Shown here in pieces: positions 35,199 through 43,638 of a stretch of DNA of 64,000 nt. How positions within the stretch are numbered: the first letter of the stretch is position 1; each line of letters starts with the position of its first letter. This stretch comes from Janthinobacterium sp. 1_2014MBL_MicDiv (GTDB lineage: Bacteria; Pseudomonadota; Gammaproteobacteria; Burkholderiales; Burkholderiaceae_D), in assembly GCF_001865675.1 (NCBI RefSeq), contig NZ_CP011319.1:4526001-4590000 (forward strand), written 5' to 3'. A program made the translations under genes and the position numbers. Under the pieces are notes generated by a model, which was given only the letters and a program-made list of their open reading frames with translations, was not told the DNA's origin and did not search any database.

Positions 35199-35203
35199 CG
35201 CCG

Positions 35204-35608
35204 CTACCAATCGGCGAAGGGCGTGCCGCTGCGGTCCTTGCCCGGCGCGCCGCTCTTCACGTCATACACCTGGCCCGGCGTATCGTCGGGCGGCGGCACG
35301 ATGATCCAGCTGGCGTCGCTTTCGGTGATGGGGTCGATCGGCATGGCGCGCAGGTATTTCTTGTCCACCAGTTGCTCCAGGGTATCCGGGTAGCGCCCCG
35401 TATCGCCATGGAACTGGTCGATGGTGGTGCGCAGGTTGCGCAAGTTATCCGCCAGCACGGTTTCCTTCGCCTTGTCGAGGCTGGGGAAATAGCGCGGCAC
35501 GGCCAGGGTCAGCAGCAGCGCCACGATGCCGAGCACCACCAGCAATTCGATCAGGGTAAAGCCGCGCGCACGCCGGGCATCGCATGGGGAAGGAGTATCA
35601 GCAGGCAT
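35204..35608 (-). CDS. GspG-like prepilin
   Basis: A 134-residue prepilin-like protein with the canonical site RGFTLIELLVVLGIVALLLTLAVPRY (cleavage after Gly, Glu at +5). The following GRYPDTLEQLVDKKYLRAMPIDPITE is close to major-pseudopilin (GspG) C-terminal domains. It ends GKDRSGTPFADW. Three bases separate it from the previous prepilin gene's stop, and it is followed after five bases by the Glu-less pseudopilin. It may be a second pilus subunit beside the gspG at 43639. Confidence 0.87.
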   Translation of the reverse strand: MPADTPSPCDARRARGFTLIELLVVLGIVALLLTLAVPRYFPSLDKAKETVLADNLRNLRTTIDQFHGDTGRYPDTLEQLVDKKYLRAMPIDPITESDASWIIVPPPDDTPGQVYDVKSGAPGKDRSGTPFADW

Positions 35609-35611
35609 GGT

Positions 35612-36112
35612 TCACCATAAACGGTAAGGCACGTTGTTCAGGCCCGTCTTGCTGGAAGTGGAGTAGACATCGTACACGTCGTCGCCCTCGCGCGGTTCGC
35701 TCGCCTCGCTGGCGTAGCTGCGCCGCCCCCACGTCTGCGCATCGCTCAGGCTGGCATCCATATTGAACGGGTCGCGCGGCACGCGGCGCAAAAAGAACAT
35801 CTTGCTGCGCTTCGGGTTGCGCTGGTCCGGCACGCCCTCGACCAGCACGTCCAGGCTTTTCGGGTAGCCGCTGGCGTCGGGGGCGCGCACGATGCGGCCC
35901 TCGTCGCCGGCGCGCTTGTAGGCATCGAGCCCCTGGCGGATCTCGCGCAGCGCGCGCCGCAAGTCCTGCTCCTGGCGCCGCTGCACCGTCACCTGCGTGA
36001 CGGGCACCACCAGGGTGGCCAGCACGCCCAGGATGGCCAGGGTCACCAGCAGCTCGATCAGGGAAAAGCCGCCCTGGCCGCCGGCGCACGACTGCGCGCG
36101 CGCCAGCCTCAT
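35612..36112 (-). CDS. Prepilin-like protein
   Basis: A 166-residue pseudopilin with processing site GGFSLIELLVTLAILGVLATLVVPV (Glu at +5) and an amphipathic helix LRRALREIRQGLDAYKRAGDEG. A C-terminal domain includes FFLRRVPRDPFNMD and SDAQTWGRRSY. This RDPF plus WGxRSY arrangement is common in type II secretion-associated pseudopilins of betaproteobacteria. The start overlaps the secretin stop by four bases. There is no disulfide pair, unlike classical type IV pilins. Confidence 0.87.
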   Translation of the reverse strand: MRLARAQSCAGGQGGFSLIELLVTLAILGVLATLVVPVTQVTVQRRQEQDLRRALREIRQGLDAYKRAGDEGRIVRAPDASGYPKSLDVLVEGVPDQRNPKRSKMFFLRRVPRDPFNMDASLSDAQTWGRRSYASEASEPREGDDVYDVYSTSSKTGLNNVPYRLW

Positions 36113-38181
36113 TTGGCGGGCGGCTGCGCCACCGGCACGGGCTGGCCGGACGACAGCGGCAACGGCGCCATCTGCAGCGGCACGGGCTGGCCCGACGATA
36201 TCGGCAGGGGCGACGCGGCCGGCTCGGGCGACGGCGCCACTTCCGGCGCCGGCACGGTTTGCGGCTGCGGCTGCGGTGCCGGCAACGATGACGGCAGCTG
36301 GCCGGGCACCATCATCGGCTGCGGCGGCGCCGGCTGCATGCCGACGGCGGACGGGCCGGAACGCACGATGACCGTGCCCGGCATCTGCGTCGGCGCCTTG
36401 GCCGCCATGTCGGGCCGGCGGCGGAAGCTGCCTTCGGTACCGGCTGAAAATTCCGATTCCTTCGCTTCCGGACGCTGTACCGTGCGCACCAGGTGCGGCG
36501 TGATCGACAGCACGATTTCCGTCTTCTGGCTGTCGTCCTTGCTGCTGCCGAACAGGCGCCCCAGCACCGGTATGTCGCCCAGGCCCGGCACCTTGTTGCC
36601 GGCGCTGCGCTCTTCATTGTTGATCAGGCCCGCCAGCACCTGGTTCTCGCCATCCTTCAGCTGCAGCATGGTCGATGCCTGGCGCGTGCCGATCTGGTAC
36701 AGGGTCGAACCGCTCTTGGTGATGGTGGCCGCGCCCAGGTTGCTCACTTCGAGCGAGATGCGGATGCCCACCTCGTTATTCAGGTAGATGGTCGGTTCGG
36801 CGTTGACCGTCAGGCCCACGTCCAGGTAGCTGATCGACTCGGAGGCAAAACCGCCCGTGCCCGGCGAGATGGTGGTGGTAATCACGGGCACCTTGTCGCC
36901 GATGACGAATTTCGCCTTTTCGCGGTTGCGCACGCGGATGCGCGGATTGGCCAGCATGTTCGCGTCGCCGTCCGTCTTCTTGGCGTTCGCCGTCACGGAC
37001 AGGTCGCTCACGCCGATGGTGCGCCGGTTCAGGTTATTCAGGTCGTTGATGGTCAGGCCAGCGCCTCCCGACGTGCTCAATGGCGTCAGGGTCAGGCTCG
37101 TCGGCCAGGCCACGCCCAGCTCCAGCAGGCGGCTGCGCTTGACTTCGAGGATTTCCAGTTCCAGCACCACTTCCGCTTCCGGCACGTCCTGCACCGCGAT
37201 CAGGCGCTCGGCCAGGCGGATCGCCTCGGGCGTGTCGCGCACGATGACCAGGTTGAGCTTTTCATCGGCCACCACGTCGCGCGTCTTGAGGATGGTCTTG
37301 AGCGTGTTGGCAATCTGCTTGGCGTCCGCATTGGCGAGAAAGAAGGTCTTTACCAGTACTTCCTGGTATTCCTTCAGCTTGGCCGCCACGTTCGGATAGA
37401 TCAGGATGGTGTTCGCATCCATCACCTGCTGCTCCAGCTGGTTCGTCACCAGCAGGAAGTAGACGGCCGATTCCACCGTGCTGTTTTTCAGGAAGATGGA
37501 CGTCTTCGCGTCCGCCTTGACGTCCTTATCGAAGACGAAATTGAGGCCGGAGCGGCGCGCGATCAGCTCGAACACCTGCTTTAACGGCGCATCGCGAAAT
37601 TCGATCGTGATCGGCTGCTTGTACGATTTGGCCAGGCCCGACTCCACCACGGGCGGCGCCGTCTTCTCGTCGACGTCGCGCAGCAGTTCGCGTGCCCCGG
37701 CATGGTTCGGCTGCTCGGTGAGGATGGCGCTCAGGCGCTGGCGCGCCGGGTCGTAGCGCTTGGCCTCGATGTCTTTTTGCGCTTCTGTCAGCAGCTTGCC
37801 CTGGCGCTGCTCGCGCTCCAGCGCGCGCAAGCCGCTGTTGGCGCGCTCGTTCTGCGCGTCGATTTCCAGCACGCCGAGAAAAGCCGCGCGCGCCAGATCG
37901 CCCTGGCCCGCTTGCGCATGGCGCTCGGCCTGCTGCAGGCGGCTGCTCGTGGCCTGTTCGCGCGCCTGCAGGTAGGCGCTGCGGTACTGCGCGTTGCCGG
38001 GGTCCTGCTGCAACGCTTCCTGCAGCTTTTGCAGGCCGGCCGGCACCTGGTTTTGCGCGATCAGCTCGCGCCCGTCGCGGTACGCCATGTGGCCGGCGCA
38101 ACCGGCCAGCAACAGCAACAGCAGCGGCGACGCCAGGCAGGCGCGCCGAAGGAACGGCGCCGTGGAAAAGGAACGAGGCAT
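36109..38181 (-). CDS. gspD: Secretin (GspD/MshL-like)
   Basis: Outer-membrane channel of the secretion machine, 690 residues. A lipoprotein signal (LLLLLLAGC) suggests lipid anchoring. TPR-like repeats (about 30-170) precede an STN domain (ITIEFRDAPLKQVFELIARRSGLNFVFD, about 190-245). N1/NolW domains follow (FFLANADAKQIANTLKTIL), then the secretin core with VPVITTTISPGTGG and VPGLGDIPVLGRLFG (about 380-570). The last 90 residues are proline-rich. A TPR-bearing secretin of this kind resembles MshL/PilQ-type more than classical GspD. The ATG at 38181 overlaps the previous stop (TGATG) with GGAG upstream. Confidence 0.92.
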   Translation of the reverse strand: MPRSFSTAPFLRRACLASPLLLLLLAGCAGHMAYRDGRELIAQNQVPAGLQKLQEALQQDPGNAQYRSAYLQAREQATSSRLQQAERHAQAGQGDLARAAFLGVLEIDAQNERANSGLRALEREQRQGKLLTEAQKDIEAKRYDPARQRLSAILTEQPNHAGARELLRDVDEKTAPPVVESGLAKSYKQPITIEFRDAPLKQVFELIARRSGLNFVFDKDVKADAKTSIFLKNSTVESAVYFLLVTNQLEQQVMDANTILIYPNVAAKLKEYQEVLVKTFFLANADAKQIANTLKTILKTRDVVADEKLNLVIVRDTPEAIRLAERLIAVQDVPEAEVVLELEILEVKRSRLLELGVAWPTSLTLTPLSTSGGAGLTINDLNNLNRRTIGVSDLSVTANAKKTDGDANMLANPRIRVRNREKAKFVIGDKVPVITTTISPGTGGFASESISYLDVGLTVNAEPTIYLNNEVGIRISLEVSNLGAATITKSGSTLYQIGTRQASTMLQLKDGENQVLAGLINNEERSAGNKVPGLGDIPVLGRLFGSSKDDSQKTEIVLSITPHLVRTVQRPEAKESEFSAGTEGSFRRRPDMAAKAPTQMPGTVIVRSGPSAVGMQPAPPQPMMVPGQLPSSLPAPQPQPQTVPAPEVAPSPEPAASPLPISSGQPVPLQMAPLPLSSGQPVPVAQPPAK

Positions 38182-38702
38182 CACTCGGAAACTCCAATGT
38201 TGAGCTGCTGAACCTGGTTCAACGGCAGGTAATTGAGCGTCATGACGGGCGGCGCGATGGTCACGACCTTGTAGGCGCCCTCGATGACGGTGTTCGCGCG
38301 CACGATATAGGTTTTATCGGCGCGCGACAGGAAGACTTCCCAGGCGCCTTCGGCGGCGGCCTTGCCCAGGTAGATGAACGGCAGCGGCGGCGCCATCGGC
38401 GGCGGTGGCGGCGGCGGCGCGACGACCGCCATTTTCGGCGGCGGCGGTGTCCAGTTCTGGCTGTGGAAGACGCCATCGGCGCCGCCAAACGTGTCGCCAT
38501 CCTCACCCGCCACCTCGCTGCGCGGCAGCAGGGCCAGGATGGCCGGCTGCGCGGCCTCCGGCCTGGCCGCAGGCTTGCGCGCGGGCGCGACGGCGCGCTC
38601 CACGGCTTCGGCCACGTCGGACACGGGCTGGCGTTCGCCGAACAGCAGCAAGGCGCCCGCCCCCAGCAGCGCCGCCAGCATCAGATAGTGGCGCGGCGTC
38701 AT
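38181..38702 (-). CDS. GspC/PilP-like bitopic protein
   Basis: A 173-residue protein with one N-terminal membrane helix (LMLAALLGAGALLLFG), a proline-rich linker (PPPPKMAVVAPPPPPPPMAPP) and a compact C-terminal domain. The domain runs PFIYLGKAAAEGAWEVFLSR, YIVRANTVIEGAYKVV, LNYLPLNQVQQL. This architecture and position, just before the secretin, match the inner-membrane/secretin connectors GspC, PilP and MshK. I cannot assign one of these names safely. Start and stop overlap both neighbours by a few bases, so translation is tightly coupled. Confidence 0.75.
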   Translation of the reverse strand: MTPRHYLMLAALLGAGALLLFGERQPVSDVAEAVERAVAPARKPAARPEAAQPAILALLPRSEVAGEDGDTFGGADGVFHSQNWTPPPPKMAVVAPPPPPPPMAPPLPFIYLGKAAAEGAWEVFLSRADKTYIVRANTVIEGAYKVVTIAPPVMTLNYLPLNQVQQLNIGVSE

Positions 38703-39283
38703 GGCGCCCCCCCGGCATCCGTCGGCGCATCGGTCAACGCATCGGACAAATAAAAAGTCAGGCGCAAGCGTGCCTCGAGGTTGGTGTCGGCGATCTGCTC
38801 GCGGCGAAAGCTCAGCTCATCGAGCGAAGCGAAAGGCATGGCGCGCAGTGCCTGCAGCGCGAACTGCCACACGGCCGCATAACTGCCCTTCAGCGGCAAC
38901 GTCACCTGGTAGGTGGCGATGCGGCTGGCCTTGTCGTAGCCGCTTTTATACTCGCCCTGCGCCAGCACCAGGCCATTCTTCGCCGCCAAGTCGAACAGCA
39001 GCTTGACCTGCTGCTCCGCATGGCGCTGCGGTCCCAGTACGGCATAGAAGCGGGCCAGGTTCTCGCTGGCGGTCGCCGGCGGCGCGACGGCCGCCACGGC
39101 CAGCTCGGGTTGCGGCAGGGGCCGCGCTTCCAGCTGCGTCGCCATGGCGCGCTGCTGCCAGGCCCAGGCCCAGGCCGCGATGCCCAGCAGGCACAAGGCC
39201 ACGGCGATGCAGGCAGGCGCGCCCGCGCGGCGCAACAGCAGTTGCGCGCGCAGCCGCAGCATATTCAGGTCGATGCCCGTCAT
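38699..39283 (-). CDS. PilO/GspM-like assembly protein
   Basis: A 194-residue bitopic protein. One membrane helix (CIAVALCLLGIAAWAWAW, about 25-43) is followed by a linker and a ferredoxin-like domain typical of PilO/GspM. The domain contains VKLLFDLAAKNGLVLAQGEY, TYQVTLPLKGSYAAVWQFALQALRAMPF and LRLTFYLSD. Its role is as part of the inner-membrane platform with the PilN-like protein. It overlaps the PilN-like gene by four bases. Sequence identity to named families is low as far as I can judge by eye; the assignment rests on layout and position. Confidence 0.8.
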   Translation of the reverse strand: MTGIDLNMLRLRAQLLLRRAGAPACIAVALCLLGIAAWAWAWQQRAMATQLEARPLPQPELAVAAVAPPATASENLARFYAVLGPQRHAEQQVKLLFDLAAKNGLVLAQGEYKSGYDKASRIATYQVTLPLKGSYAAVWQFALQALRAMPFASLDELSFRREQIADTNLEARLRLTFYLSDALTDAPTDAGGAP

Positions 39284-39828
39284 GGCTGGCCCCAGTGTGC
39301 TTCGACCTGGAAGCGCAAGGGCTTGTTCGGATCGAGTTCGTTGATTTCATGGCGCAGCAGCTGCACGCGCGAACCGAACAGCTCCTGCTGCTTGAGCTGA
39401 GCAAGGTAGTCGACCATGGCGTCGCTGCCCTTCGTCTCGGCCGTGATCTTCAGCACCCGCTTGCGCGCATCGGGCTCCAGCGCCAGCAGCGCGATGGCCG
39501 GTGGCGTGGCCGTGGCCAGCGCATCCTGCACGTCGCGCCAGGGCAGGTTCAGCTGCAGGATGGCGGCATTCACGGCCGCCGCCTGCGCCGGCGCGATCGG
39601 CGTGGGCGCCACCGGCGCCGGGCCCTGCATGACGGCCGCGACACGCTGCTGCGCGCGCTGCAATTGCGCTTCGCGCAGCTGCTGGCGTTGCAGCGCGGCC
39701 CAGCCGCCGTACGCCGCCGTGGAGATCAGCGCCACGCCCAGCGCGCCCGCCACCCACGCCCACGCCGGCACGCGGTGCATGCTGCGGCGCCAGCTGGGCG
39801 GGGCGAAATCGATATCCATATGCGTCAT
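39280..39828 (-). CDS. PilN-like assembly protein
   Basis: A 182-residue bitopic protein: a short cytoplasmic N terminus (MTHMDIDFAPPSWRRS) that in PilN docks onto PilM, one membrane helix (VAGALGVALISTAAYGG), a coiled coil (LQRQQLREAQLQRAQQRVAAV) and a periplasmic domain. The start ATG at 39828 has CGGAGGG upstream and overlaps by four bases the stop of an 18-codon mini-cistron. That peptide is a degenerate copy of this gene's own first codons. It is downstream of the PilM/GspL-like gene, as expected for the pilMNO order. Confidence 0.82.
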   Translation of the reverse strand: MTHMDIDFAPPSWRRSMHRVPAWAWVAGALGVALISTAAYGGWAALQRQQLREAQLQRAQQRVAAVMQGPAPVAPTPIAPAQAAAVNAAILQLNLPWRDVQDALATATPPAIALLALEPDARKRVLKITAETKGSDAMVDYLAQLKQQELFGSRVQLLRHEINELDPNKPLRFQVEAHWGQP

Positions 39829-39881
39829 GCACGCCCTCCGTCGCATCGAGGTTGGGCGCAATCGTTATCCATATGTATCAT
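39825..39881 (-). CDS. 18-residue mini-cistron, duplicated PilN-like start
   Basis: ATG at 39881 overlaps the stop of the PilM/GspL-like gene (ATGA), and the stop at 39825 overlaps the next ATG (ATGA). The encoded peptide MIHMDNDCAQPRCDGGRA matches the start of the next protein, MTHMDIDFAPP, at M-x-HMD-x-D-x-A-x-P. The ribosome binding sites also correspond: GCGGAGG about 10 bases before this ATG, and CGGAGGG before the next. The two start regions lie 53 bases apart, so a partial tandem duplication whose first copy went out of frame is the simplest reading. It may still relay ribosomes between the flanking cistrons. Confidence 0.6.
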   Translation of the reverse strand: MIHMDNDCAQPRCDGGRA

Positions 39882-40702
39882 GCCGCGCCTCCGCTGCGTG
39901 CCAGCTGCGCGGCCGGCGACGACGCGCCGTCCACGCCTGGCGGGGCGAACGCACTGCATATCAACGCACCCGGCGCGCGCGGCGCCAGCCAGTCGGGCGG
40001 CGCCGCGCCGCACAGCTGCAGCAAGCCTGGCGCGTCCATGCCCTGCAGCAGCGCTTCGCGCGCCAGCGTCTGCTCCATCCAGTAATGGCCGGCGTCATGC
40101 GGCACGGGCACGGCGCGCACGGCGTGCAGCACACCTTCGCGCGGCACACCCAGGGTCAGCGTCTGCGCCTGCAGCTGGCCAAACCAGGCGCCCGGCTTGA
40201 GTGCGCCCTGCCAGCGGTTCCAGCTGCGCACGAATTGCGGCGTGATGAAAATCAAGGCCAGCTTGCGGTCCAGGGCCACGCGCGTCAGCTGCGCCAGCAG
40301 TGCGCGCGGCACGGCGCAAAAGAATGGCGCGCGCGCATCCCAGGCACCGCTGCTTTGCCACAGGCCCGGCGCATCGCCATACAGGGCCTGGAAACGCAGC
40401 GCGGCAGCCGCCTCGATATCGGCCAGGCGCGTGGCGCCCTGCGGCAAATCCACCTGCCACAGGCGCGTCAACGCGTCGTCGAGCACCACCGACAGGGGCC
40501 AGCCCGCGTACTCGCCAGCCGGCAGCACCTGTTCCAGCGCCTGCCCGAGGGCGGAAAAATCGCCATGCAGGCTGTCGTCCGGCGCGTAGGCCCGCTCGGC
40601 CAGCGGCGTCCAGGCGGGCGCGCGCCAGCGGCTGCTGCGCCACAGGCTCACGCCATCCACCGCCACGCCCAGGCGCAGTCCATGTCCTATGCCTCTACGC
40701 AT
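39878..40702 (-). CDS. PilM/GspL-like cytoplasmic platform protein
   Basis: A 274-residue protein placed where pilM, mshI or gspL would be, directly before the PilN-like gene. The chain (LRLGVAVDGVSLWRSSRW, LSVVLDDALTRLWQVDLPQG, ADIEAAAALRFQALYG) is compatible with an actin-like ATPase fold, but the phosphate-binding motifs are not clear. There is no membrane segment. It is shorter than PilM (about 350) and lacks the classical FGxxxIK start, so this is a divergent member, assigned mainly by position. Its 5' end overlaps the gspE stop by eight bases. Confidence 0.68.
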   Translation of the reverse strand: MRRGIGHGLRLGVAVDGVSLWRSSRWRAPAWTPLAERAYAPDDSLHGDFSALGQALEQVLPAGEYAGWPLSVVLDDALTRLWQVDLPQGATRLADIEAAAALRFQALYGDAPGLWQSSGAWDARAPFFCAVPRALLAQLTRVALDRKLALIFITPQFVRSWNRWQGALKPGAWFGQLQAQTLTLGVPREGVLHAVRAVPVPHDAGHYWMEQTLAREALLQGMDAPGLLQLCGAAPPDWLAPRAPGALICSAFAPPGVDGASSPAAQLARSGGAA

Positions 40703-42401
40703 GCAGGGTGACCCTCTTGATTTCCGTGATGGTGGTGGCGCCCCGCTTCACCAGCTCCAGCGCCGCCAGGCGCAGGCTGCGCGTGCCGTTCGCATAGGCG
40801 GCCGCCTTGATCTGGCGGATCGGTTTTTTATCGACGATGAGTTCGCGGATTTCATCCGTCAGCACGAGGATCTCGGCGATCGAGCGGCGCCCCTTGTAAC
40901 CGGTGCCGCGGCAGTCGCCACAGCCCTTGCCCTGCTTGAACTGGTAGTCATACACATCGGCCCGCACCAGGCCCACGCTGGCCAGCTCCTGCTCGTCAGG
41001 CGTGTAGTCGGTGGCGCAATGGGGGCAGTTGGTGCGGATCAGGCGCTGCGCCCAGATGCCGTTCAGGGCCGAGACAAACGCATACGGATCGATGCCCATG
41101 TGCGTGAAGCGACCAAACACGTCGAACACATTGTTCGCATGCACGGTGGTCAGCACCAGGTGGCCCGTGAGGGCCGACTGCACGGCGATTTCCGCCGTCT
41201 CGCGGTCGCGGATCTCGCCCACCATGATCTTGTCCGGGTCGTGGCGCAGGATCGAGCGCAGGCCCTTGGCAAAGGTCAGCCCCTTCTTTTCATTGACGGG
41301 GATCTGCAGGATGCCGGGCAGCTGGTATTCGACGGGGTCTTCGATGGTGATGATCTTTTCGCGCCCGTTGTGGATTTCCGTCAGCGCCGCGTACAGGGTC
41401 GTCGTCTTGCCCGAACCCGTGGGGCCCGTCACCAGCAGCATGCCGTAGGCTTCCTGCGCCAGCGTGCGCAGGGCCACCAGCGACGGCGCATCAAATCCCA
41501 GCGCTTCCAGCGTCAGGGCGCCATACGCTTCGATCATGGCGCGCTTGTCGAGAATACGGATGACGGCATCCTCGCCATGGATGCTGGGCATGATGGAGAC
41601 GCGCAGGTCGATCTCGCGTCCGCCCGCCTCGACGCGGAAACTGCCGTCCTGCGGCACGCGGCGCTCGGCGATATCGAGTTCGGCCAGCACCTTCAGGCGC
41701 GAGATGATGTGCTCCGCCACCTCGATGCCGTTGACGGAGGTGGCATGATCGAGCACGCCGTCGACGCGGTACTTGACGGCCAGGCCGCCGGCCGTGCTTT
41801 CCAGGTGGATGTCCGAGGCGCCCGCCTTCAGCGCGTCATATAAAGTCGAGTTGACCAGCTTGACGGCGGGACTGGCCGCTTCCGAGACGCTGGCAAACGA
41901 CAGCACGGCCGCCGTCTTGCCGTCGCGCCGGGCGTCGCCGGCGGCGCCAGGCAGCAGGTTATCGACGGCGCGCGCCGATTCTTCCTGTTTCGACAGGTAG
42001 GCGCCGATGTCGGCCTGCAGCGCCAGGCGCATGGCCAGCGGCGCGTGCGCGCCCTGTCCGGCGCGGGCAGCAAGCCAGGTCTGCAGGTCGAGGTCGAACG
42101 GGTCGGCGATCACCCCCACCAGCTGGCCGTCGCCGGCGCGCAGCAGCACGCTGTGGCGCGCCAGCGCCTGCGACAGCGGCAGCAGGTCAAACGCGGGCGC
42201 GAAGGCCAGCATGTCGGCCGTCTCCAGCACGGCCAGGCCAAACGGGCGCGCCAGTTCCTGCACCACCTGGCGCGCGTCGATGCCGCTCAATTGCTGCAAC
42301 TCCTCGACCAGGCTGCGCTTCGATTGCTGGCACAGGCCGCGCGCGCGCTGCATCAGCGCGGGGTCGATCGCCACGACGGGCACGGAAGCGGTCTGCATCA
42401 T
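40695..42401 (-). CDS. gspE: Secretion/pilus assembly ATPase (GspE/PilB family)
   Basis: Hexameric motor ATPase powering pseudopilus extension, 568 residues. An N-terminal MshEN/GspE-N domain (about 15-150) is followed by the N2 domain (ASDIHLESTAGGLAVKYRVDG) and Walker A GPTGSGKTTT. Then come the Asp box IEDPVEYQLPGI, Walker B KIMVGEIRDRETAE and the His box LVLTTVHANN. The tetracysteine zinc site is CPHC plus CGDC. All catalytic motifs are intact. ATGATG at its start overlaps the gspF stop. There is no PilT-type retraction ATPase nearby, favouring secretion over twitching. Confidence 0.94.
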   Translation of the reverse strand: MMQTASVPVVAIDPALMQRARGLCQQSKRSLVEELQQLSGIDARQVVQELARPFGLAVLETADMLAFAPAFDLLPLSQALARHSVLLRAGDGQLVGVIADPFDLDLQTWLAARAGQGAHAPLAMRLALQADIGAYLSKQEESARAVDNLLPGAAGDARRDGKTAAVLSFASVSEAASPAVKLVNSTLYDALKAGASDIHLESTAGGLAVKYRVDGVLDHATSVNGIEVAEHIISRLKVLAELDIAERRVPQDGSFRVEAGGREIDLRVSIMPSIHGEDAVIRILDKRAMIEAYGALTLEALGFDAPSLVALRTLAQEAYGMLLVTGPTGSGKTTTLYAALTEIHNGREKIITIEDPVEYQLPGILQIPVNEKKGLTFAKGLRSILRHDPDKIMVGEIRDRETAEIAVQSALTGHLVLTTVHANNVFDVFGRFTHMGIDPYAFVSALNGIWAQRLIRTNCPHCATDYTPDEQELASVGLVRADVYDYQFKQGKGCGDCRGTGYKGRRSIAEILVLTDEIRELIVDKKPIRQIKAAAYANGTRSLRLAALELVKRGATTITEIKRVTLHA

Positions 42402-43603
42402 GAGATATCGCCGGCAAGGTCAAAGATGGGCATGTACAGCAGGATCACGATGGCGCCGACGATCAGGCCGATGGCGGCCATCAGCAGCGGTTCGAAGGTG
42501 CGCGTGAAACGGTCGATCCAGCGGCTGATTTCGCCGTCATAAAAAGCCGCGGACTGGGTCAGCATGGGCCCCATGTCGCCCGTGCGCTCGCCCACGCGCA
42601 GCATGCGCAGCGAGATCGGTGTCGTCAGCTGGTGCTGTTCGAAGGCGGACGACAGCGGCTGGCCCGCTTCGATGGCGCCGCGCGCCAGCTGCAGCGACGC
42701 CTGCATGCGCGGCGACACCATCGCCTGCACGGTGGCAATGGCTTGCACGATGGTGATGCCGCCCTCGGACAGCATGCCCAGGGTCAGGTACAGGCGCGAC
42801 AGTTCATAGATGCGCACGCGTTCGCCGATGCCGGGCAGCTTCGCCAGCAGGCGCGCCACGCCGCCATTGCGCAGCACGCGCCGCACGGCCGTAAAGACAA
42901 CGCTGCCGGCAAGCGCCAGCCCCAGCAACAGCAGCAAGCCATGTTCGGTGACGAACTGGCCCCAGCTGAGCATCACTTGCGACATCCACGGCAGGTTGCG
43001 CCCGGCGCCCTGGTAGACCTCGGCGAAACGCGGCACCACATAGCTGATCAAAAAGGCACTGACGCCGCCGCCCACGGCCAGCAGGATGGCGGGATAAATG
43101 GCGGCACTGACGATCTTGGCGCGCACGGCGTCGATGCGCTGCTGGTAATCGATATAGCGCGACAGCGCGCGCGGCAGATCGCTCGTGCCTTCGGCCGCCT
43201 TGACGATGCCGATATACAAGGGGGGAAACAGTTCGGCCTGTTCAGCCAGCACGGCGGAAAAGCGCTTGCCCTCGCGCAAGCCTTCCAGCAGACGCGTGAG
43301 CACGCTGCGCGTGGCGGCGGCCGCCTCCTTTTCCAGCAAGGCTTCCAGCGCCTCGACGATGCCGAGGCCCGCGTTGAGCAGGGCCAGCAATTCCTGGCTG
43401 AACAGCAGCAACGGCAGCGCGCGCGCACGCTGGCGCCCGGCCGCGCTGAACGGCGTGGCGCGCAACGGCCGGATGGCGCTGACGAACAGGCCGCGCGCTT
43501 CGGCCTGGCGGCGTACATCGGCTTCGTCGCGACCGTCGATCACGCACGTCGACAGGGTGGCTACCGCCTGGTCCGTCGAGAGCGCGCGTACTTCAAACTG
43601 CAT
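42398..43603 (-). CDS. gspF: Inner-membrane platform protein (GspF/PilC family)
   Basis: Polytopic platform protein of 401 residues with the duplicated T2SS-F domain: first copy LLFSQELLALLNAGLGIVEALEAL, second copy YELSRLYLTLGMLSEGGITIVQAIA. Three membrane segments lie near residues 168-190, 218-236 and at the C terminus (FEPLLMAAIGLIVGAIVILLYMPIFD). The N-terminal domain (MQFEVRALSTDQAVATLSTCV) is short and atypical. It interacts with GspE and the PilN/PilO-like proteins in known systems. Overlap with gspE is four bases; gspG lies 35 bases upstream. Confidence 0.93.
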   Translation of the reverse strand: MQFEVRALSTDQAVATLSTCVIDGRDEADVRRQAEARGLFVSAIRPLRATPFSAAGRQRARALPLLLFSQELLALLNAGLGIVEALEALLEKEAAAATRSVLTRLLEGLREGKRFSAVLAEQAELFPPLYIGIVKAAEGTSDLPRALSRYIDYQQRIDAVRAKIVSAAIYPAILLAVGGGVSAFLISYVVPRFAEVYQGAGRNLPWMSQVMLSWGQFVTEHGLLLLLGLALAGSVVFTAVRRVLRNGGVARLLAKLPGIGERVRIYELSRLYLTLGMLSEGGITIVQAIATVQAMVSPRMQASLQLARGAIEAGQPLSSAFEQHQLTTPISLRMLRVGERTGDMGPMLTQSAAFYDGEISRWIDRFTRTFEPLLMAAIGLIVGAIVILLYMPIFDLAGDIS

Positions 43604-43638
43604 GATGACGTATCCGTGAGGGAAAAGTGGTGCTGGCG

